The notes beneath the pieces are model-generated. The model had not been told where the DNA came from, did not search any database, and was given only the letters and a program-made list of their open reading frames with translations. From an uncultured Clostridium sp. (GTDB lineage Bacteria; Bacillota_A; Clostridia; TANB77; CAG-508), in NCBI GenBank assembly GCA_947244675.1, contig CAMXLV010000054.1, positions 1-10,451 on the forward strand: a DNA stretch of 10,451 bases. Reading direction: 5' to 3'. Positions within the stretch are counted from its first letter, which is position 1. The number at the start of each line of letters is the position of its first letter. The translations under genes and the position numbers were made by a program. Positions 8,101-10,451 of the stretch are shown here, piece after piece.

Positions 8101-8776
8101 ATGTAAAAATAAAACAGATTTTTATCTTCCTATAAACGAAAGAGAAAATAGAGATAATCGATTTGAGATTAAGCCAATATTATGTACGAATGATGAATTA
8201 ATTTTCTCACCTGTAATAATAAAAAATATTCATGATATGTGGTTTAATGGAATACTTAATTTTATGTTGCCATATGAAATAGGATTAAATAAAACAACAA
8301 AAGAAATTTTGATTTGGAAAAAAAGATATGAAAATAAAATGGTTTATGATATAAAGGAAATTTTTGAAAAGAAAGGAATATCTTTTGTTAAAGTCAATGT
8401 AGAATTATATAAAATTGATAGAAAACAAAATTATCCAATAGATTTAGGAGATTATGATATTATTGCAATAGATGATATATCTAAAAGAATATGGATTATA
8501 GAAAGCAAAGTATTAAATAGAGTAGGAAGTTTTTATGAAATGTTTGCACAACAACGAAACTTTTTTTTAGAACATAAATATGATGAGAAATTTCAAAGAA
8601 GAATAGATTTTATGAATGAAAATTACAAGTCAGTACTTAGGTCTTATGGATTTAGTGATGTTACTGGTTATAAAGTAGTTCCATATATGATATTTAATAA
8701 AGTAATGACTTCTAGATACAAAAAAGTTAATTTTCCAATTATTTCTATAAAAGAGCTAGAAGAAAAAATAAGTTAG
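5186..8776 (+). CDS. Large 1196-aa protein of unknown family with a C-terminal PD-(D/E)XK-like nuclease domain
   Basis: I do not recognise the first ~1000 residues. They are mixed alpha/beta, rich in Asn, Asp, Glu, Lys and Ile, with no Walker A, helicase, methyltransferase or membrane segments. At the C terminus, D1086-L-G-D-Y-D1091-I-I-A-I-D-D is followed by a hydrophobic strand and E1106-S-K1108. This is the arrangement of a restriction-endonuclease-like active site (as in G-x-x-D...x-E-x-K), and a helix with Q-Q-R-N-F-F comes next. Similar C-terminal domains occur in large uncharacterised proteins of accessory regions. A metal-dependent nuclease is inferred. The ATG at 5186 has a modest GTGGTG-type site (5171-5176). 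It follows the DUF1016 gene by 66 bases on the same strand. The gene is intact and ends with TAG, unlike its neighbours' TAA. A role in phage or plasmid defence is an inference from context. Confidence 0.8.
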   Translation: MKKKYSKDFPNIEEDLEKINDIMKEYLFCDLLSSVYCINICINNRSALQSQLTLNLGLKTCNRDGIKTIKNYNEFNEFFGRIKEILDIDYLDDPIIEDFGTVQFKFENNVYNVILGTGYNSVYAQLYFLKPLAIKTSLTNEVNKVLKYNSDTIEFFKRYNVSDEKTEMRFVLPPKALFNRTIEYFKQLDFELLNEIDNIVTSCERYIEKEHFIEYEGSKYPLYNTSILIDLFDKLYKKLSKEEKIELANLGIIDVLSQISKMDQGEFPFLYFPVNICDKSLFKIPYTFLWRTIDSTILIGINKDRLENDNDLKSEIAKILELAKNDNLKIMESVKRNEKGYQGITVTKKCEVKFIIHDSFVNLSETRFVFGENRQNDVLKCSALDLVYMLLFMKDINEIVEYIDYNDQKDYKQMIGFGGDSSRFLMWKSFNHMFAKGAIQFGMIDTGINTSDEYVMDYFENTLKEYPWNNNDEFLLSSPFSWNIERENNNIYRYTNKIHPTFFGYIKYLKNNGVCFFAHNVIFFNAKDIEEYRQVISLIDDINLRKMKTCNNFLDEIVSTGNNFLEIMFMPKSYAKKVGLKFDDNRNYVYSDCIINSSCINIRYTVNYEKLYKDIMECDNRSIENEYVKELFLPLSKYFSEIYSKLIEHLDTTNLEKKEVDIVQIEIDYIYNHSNKYFNVDTKSFLLAKKDIAKICLNNNIQPGEYYGKDANKIVRSMQKDLISFFENEVAKYNQIDLHYKLLELYSSSTHTINIHRKRYDSITNVTEEVLNEVQNKIIEERENERRNVRTILYLIETNLFLKRDSEKKIDNEKLNKLLALSHWLIILNDSADICHFTDNEAHVEIDYEYVVDNIIDKIEDGDYSKRVYSKNDYTIANDAEDNKYLEKVLETFKDETEIDLKDLFEICDYFQIHFLDYTNTQISPNVYKINKKQTIEDFKKLTDSLEGKKYSIEKIEKIIEFLTIDATNLKTCKNKTDFYLPINERENRDNRFEIKPILCTNDELIFSPVIIKNIHDMWFNGILNFMLPYEIGLNKTTKEILIWKKRYENKMVYDIKEIFEKKGISFVKVNVELYKIDRKQNYPIDLGDYDIIAIDDISKRIWIIESKVLNRVGSFYEMFAQQRNFFLEHKYDEKFQRRIDFMNENYKSVLRSYGFSDVTGYKVVPYMIFNKVMTSRYKKVNFPIISIKELEEKIS
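6072..6099. repeat. Perfect inverted repeat inside the 1196-aa gene
   Basis: CTATCCTTATT (6072-6082) and AATAAGGATAG (6089-6099) are fully complementary over 11 bp around a GGAATC loop. The segment encodes T-I-L-I-G-I-N-K-D-R. There is no T run, so it does not act as an ordinary terminator. It is unrelated in sequence to the palindromes at 4381 and 5122. Confidence 0.7.
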
Positions 8777-8802
8777 AAATTTAAATTTTTTGCTAATAAC
8801 TA

Positions 8803-8831
8803 TTGCCAAACATAAAAACTTATGTTAAATT
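8803..8831 (+). promoter_or_regulatory. Candidate promoter with a palindrome in the spacer
   Basis: TTGCCA (8803-8808, 5 of 6 to the -35 consensus) lies 17 bases from TAAATT (8826-8831, 4 of 6 to the -10). The spacer is almost entirely the inverted repeat AACATAA-AAAC-TTATGTT (8809-8826), a layout typical of a repressor-controlled promoter. The predicted transcript would start near 8838 and run into the structured region ending in the terminator at 9005-9032. AT-richness makes false promoter matches common. Confidence 0.35.
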
Positions 8832-8837
8832 AAAAAC

Positions 8838-9032
8838 ATAGTAATAGACAAAAAAACACCGATGGGGTATACATATCTTTGAAACTATTGCTATAACTAA
8901 TTTTGAAACGGATAATAGAGTGCGATGTAGCAAGGAATTTTTCGCATACGTCCTTTGCTAAGGCACCAAAGGATAATATCGTTGCACCAAACGAAAAAAC
9001 GATTAAATCGACTGTAAAAGGTCGATTTTTTT
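8838..9032 (+). ncRNA. Candidate small structured RNA or leader RNA
   Basis: The stretch 8777-9109 lacks a convincing protein gene. Positions ~8855-9000 are about 38% G+C by my count, clearly above the flanking genes. TAGCAAGGA (8928-8936) can pair with TCCTTTGCTA (8951-8960) with one bulged base. TGCGA near 8921 can pair with the TCGCA near 8946 as a competing fold. AGGCAC near 8962 pairs with GTGCCT near 9034. The region ends in a strong terminator. This suggests a ~195-nt RNA, or an attenuator leader for the decayed gene behind it. I do not recognise a known RNA family, and the strand and ends are inferred. Confidence 0.4.
9005..9032 (+). terminator. Intrinsic terminator
   Basis: AAATCGAC (9005-9012) and GTCGATTT (9021-9028) form a perfect 8-bp stem around TGTAAAAG, followed directly by T residues to 9032. 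The stem can extend further, because upstream ACGAAAAAA pairs with the T run plus CGT across a bulge of about 6 bases. It lies between the 1196-aa gene and the DUF6076-like remnant. Confidence 0.8.
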
Positions 9033-9109
9033 CGTGCCTAAGTATTGAAATTTTCGGAAAGGTGTGATAGAAGGTATGCTTATATCAATGGTAAATACGC
9101 ATAAAAGCA

Positions 9110-9412
9110 ATGGTATATCACTCAAGACTAGATGAGATTTATTGTGATTACCCAAAAGAAAATGGAAAGACTTGTAGAGAACAAGGAGCAATACTATCTT
9201 ATAATAAGAGATTACAAGAAAAATCAGCATATACAGAATATAGAAAAACATATCAACAAAAATTCGGTATTGTTAATAAAAATAAAGATGATAAGAAATT
9301 AAAAGTAGAATTTGAAACTTGGAAAAAACAAGCTAAAGAAAAAATTACAAAACTAAAGCATGGAGAACTTACTGAAGATGAAGTTTACGAGTGGATTTCA
9401 AAGAATAAGTAA
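9110..9412 (+). pseudogene. 5'-truncated remnant of a DUF6076-like protein
   Basis: The open frame of 100 codons reads like the C-terminal part of larger clostridial proteins with a Cys-containing DUF6076-type domain. It has R-L-D-E-I-Y-C-D, then G-K-T-C-R-E-Q-G-A, an E-Y-R-K-T-Y-Q segment, F-E-T-W-K-K-Q-A-K-E and a Glu-rich C-terminal helix. In such proteins a C-x-x-C pair and a long N-terminal region precede this part; both are missing here. ATG 9110 has no Shine-Dalgarno and falls inside the domain. The frame is closed 18 bases upstream by TAA (9092-9094). In another frame just upstream the sequence reads K-Q-W-Y-I-T-Q, which could continue into S/R-L-D-E-I-Y-C if one base had been lost near 9120. 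I read this as a decayed gene; a short functional protein is less likely. Confidence 0.55.
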
Positions 9413-9461
9413 ATTTTTATAAAAATATCAGCAATAATATGTAGTAAAATTTGGACTTTAA

Positions 9462-9470
9462 TGTTATAAT
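9462..9470 (+). promoter_or_regulatory. Extended -10 promoter of the HEPN/MNT pair
   Basis: TG-T-TATAAT is a perfect extended -10 element, placing a transcription start near 9477, about 21 bases before the chosen ATG. The nearest -35-like hexamer (TTGGAC, 9451-9456) is only 8 bases upstream, too close to be used, so the extended -10 probably carries the promoter. The two genes therefore appear to have their own transcript. Confidence 0.6.
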
Positions 9471-9485
9471 AAAAATAAATTGAAA

Positions 9486-9491
9486 GTGAGG
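9486..9491 (+). promoter_or_regulatory. Ribosome-binding site that sets the HEPN gene start
   Basis: GTGAGG lies 6 bases before the ATG at 9498. An in-frame TTG at 9480 has no site upstream and would sit at the predicted transcription start, so the ATG at 9498 is preferred. Confidence 0.7.
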
Positions 9492-9497
9492 AATTAT

Positions 9498-9887
9498 ATG
9501 AATAGTGTAGATTTAATGAAATATTGGTTTGAAAGTGCTGATAGCGATTATGAAACAATGAAAGTATTATATAATAACAAGAAAAATACATGGTGTTTAT
9601 TTATAGGACATTTAGTAATCGAAAAACTTTTAAAAGGATTATATGCAAAAAATAATCTTGAAAATCCAATAGCACCTAAAATTCATAATTTAATATTACT
9701 TTCTCAAAAAGCAAACTTAGAAGTACCAACTGAAATAAGAGAAAAAATACAAACTATAAATACATTTAATATAAGTGCTAGGTATGATGATTATAAAAAA
9801 AGTTTTGATGCAAAATGCACAGATAATTACACTAAAGAACAAGTAAAAAATATCGAGGAGGTACAAAAATGGTTGAAAGAACAATAA
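9498..9887 (+). CDS. HEPN-domain protein of a HEPN/MNT toxin-antitoxin-type pair
   Basis: This 129-aa all-helical protein matches the HEPN family PF05168. It has W-F-E-S-A-D-S-D-Y-E-T, then G-H-L-V-I-E-K-L-L-K-G-L-Y, a P-K-I-H-N-L-I-L-L helix, and I-S-A-R-Y-D-D-Y near the end (compare the usual A-R-Y-P-D). In HEPN/MNT modules the HEPN protein is usually the RNase-type toxin or the partner modified by the nucleotidyltransferase. No R-x4-6-H motif is present here, so canonical HEPN RNase activity is doubtful. The start is taken at ATG 9498 because of the GTGAGG site; an in-frame TTG at 9480 would add six residues. Its 3' end overlaps the MNT gene by 19 bases, indicating translational coupling. 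Confidence 0.85.
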   Translation: MNSVDLMKYWFESADSDYETMKVLYNNKKNTWCLFIGHLVIEKLLKGLYAKNNLENPIAPKIHNLILLSQKANLEVPTEIREKIQTINTFNISARYDDYKKSFDAKCTDNYTKEQVKNIEEVQKWLKEQ

Positions 9888-10189
9888 ATCAAGACATTAT
9901 AGATAGTGTAAATAAATTTATAGAAGAAATAAAAAAGAAATATAATGTTACAGCAATTATATTATTTGGTTCTTATGCAAAAGGAACAGAAAATGAAGAT
10001 AGCGACATAGATATTGCAGTTATTTCAGATGATTTTGAAGATATTTATGATTGTATGGCAGTTCTAATGGGAATGACTTGGGACATAGACGCTAGAATAG
10101 AGCCACATCCAATAACAACAGAAGACTACGAAAAAGTTTCAAATCCTTTTGTAAAAGAGGTTGTAGATACTGGAATAAAAGTAGCATAA
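9869..10189 (+). CDS. MNT-type nucleotidyltransferase, partner of the HEPN protein
   Basis: This is a 106-aa minimal nucleotidyltransferase with the full signature. G34-S-Y-A-K-G-T is followed by D-S-D46-I-D48, and a third acidic residue, D74, lies in W-D-I-D-A-R-I-E. In the characterised MntA/HepT system the enzyme transfers AMP groups to the HEPN toxin and so neutralises it. That role is inferred here from family and neighbourhood. The ATG at 9869 has GAGGAGG upstream (9855-9861), inside the end of the HEPN gene, which it overlaps by 19 bases. All catalytic residues are present and the length is typical. HEPN/MNT pairs are common on mobile elements, where they may aid maintenance or phage defence. 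Confidence 0.92.
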   Translation: MVERTINQDIIDSVNKFIEEIKKKYNVTAIILFGSYAKGTENEDSDIDIAVISDDFEDIYDCMAVLMGMTWDIDARIEPHPITTEDYEKVSNPFVKEVVDTGIKVA

Positions 10190-10246
10190 AGTAACAAATA
10201 AAGAACAATGTAAAAAGTTGATGAATTTGAACTAGTAAAAAATAAG

Positions 10247-10286
10247 AAAAACTCCTCGTTGAAATTACAAACTGAGGAGTTTTTTT
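10247..10286. terminator. Bidirectional intrinsic terminator
   Basis: AAAAACTCCTC (10247-10257) pairs with GAGGAGTTTTT (10274-10284) over 11 bp around a 16-base loop, with T runs on both strands. It ends the HEPN/MNT transcript. Read from the other strand it can end the minus-strand frame that stops at 10293. Confidence 0.88.
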
Positions 10287-10292
10287 CACTTT

Positions 10293-10451
10293 TTATTTTT
10301 CCCAAGAAAGTATGGCTGGGGAATTATATTCCGATGGTGTGTAATCCAAATTGTGCGCAGTTGCAAATGCTTTTAATTCTGCACTTGTGTAAAATTCGAG
10401 AGTATAGAAAAAGTTGTGTAAATAAATCCTTCCGTGATAAAATAAAAAATA
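10293..10451 (-). CDS. 3' end of a possible minus-strand gene, unknown
   Basis: A minus-strand frame is open from the right edge to TAA at 10295-10293, giving 52 residues. The last ~30 (S-A-E-L-K-A-F-A-T-A-H-N-L-D-Y-T-P, ending I-L-S-W-E-K) look like genuine protein, with a helix of the E-L-K-x-F/Y-A type. The first ~20 are Phe/Tyr-rich and may not be coding. No ATG lies within it, so a true gene would start outside the window. The bidirectional terminator seven bases past the stop supports a convergent gene ending here. I do not recognise the family. Confidence 0.4.
   Translation of the reverse strand, partial: YFLFYHGRIYLHNFFYTLEFYTSAELKAFATAHNLDYTPSEYNSPAILSWEK

Noticed and set aside
8859..8882. 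Mini-ORF ATG-GGG-TAT-ACA-TAT-CTT-TGA as a leader peptide
   Set aside because: It has no Shine-Dalgarno sequence. Six codons can occur by chance, so it is not reported as a gene.
8919..8926. GTGCG as the 5' boundary of a group II intron
   Set aside because: The five-base match is short, and no domain V-like hairpin, reverse transcriptase or matching 3' boundary is visible downstream.
9480..9497. TTG at 9480 as the start of the HEPN protein
   Set aside because: It falls at the predicted transcription start and has no ribosome-binding site. ATG 9498 has GTGAGG six bases upstream.

Overview
The window is very AT-rich DNA, about 70% A+T by eye. It uses the standard bacterial code, with TGG for Trp and nearly all genes ending in TAA. 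Ribosome-binding sites are strong GGAGG-type, and every clearly recognisable gene lies on the + strand. This points to a low-GC Bacillota, most likely a gut Clostridia- or Bacilli-type organism. A relaxase at the left and defence or toxin-type genes at the right mark it as accessory DNA, probably part of an integrated mobilizable or conjugative element. No integrase, att site, insertion sequence, rRNA, tRNA or CRISPR array is visible.

Left end (1-1510): the 3' end of a small gene, probably a relaxosome accessory protein, overlaps a MOBP-type relaxase. An intrinsic terminator follows. Middle left (1511-4073): four tightly spaced small genes encode single-domain proteins: an MBL-fold hydrolase, an inositol-monophosphatase-family phosphatase, an RBBP9/YdeN-type alpha/beta hydrolase and an SRPBCC/START-fold protein. 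They look like a co-transcribed metabolic cargo module of unknown substrate.

Centre (4094-8776): the same strand and short spacing continue into two nuclease-like genes. The first is a DUF1016/YhcG-family protein with a C-terminal PD-(D/E)XK domain. The second is a 1196-aa protein that I recognise only at its extreme C terminus, where there is a restriction-endonuclease-like D...E-S-K motif. Two nearly identical perfect palindromes mark this locus. One is embedded in codons 97-105 of the DUF1016 gene and the other starts three bases after its stop codon. Read in the same frame, both encode almost the same peptide. This pair is the best candidate in the window for an undescribed, possibly defensive, system.

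Right end (8777-10451): a gene-free stretch of about 330 bases is richer in G+C than its flanks. It holds a candidate promoter with a palindrome in its spacer, several inverted repeats and a strong intrinsic terminator, and is a good candidate for a small structured RNA or leader. After it comes a 5'-truncated or decayed remnant of a DUF6076-like Cys-containing protein, then a HEPN/MNT toxin-antitoxin-type pair with its own extended -10 promoter. A bidirectional terminator then separates this pair from what looks like the 3' end of a minus-strand gene running off the window.
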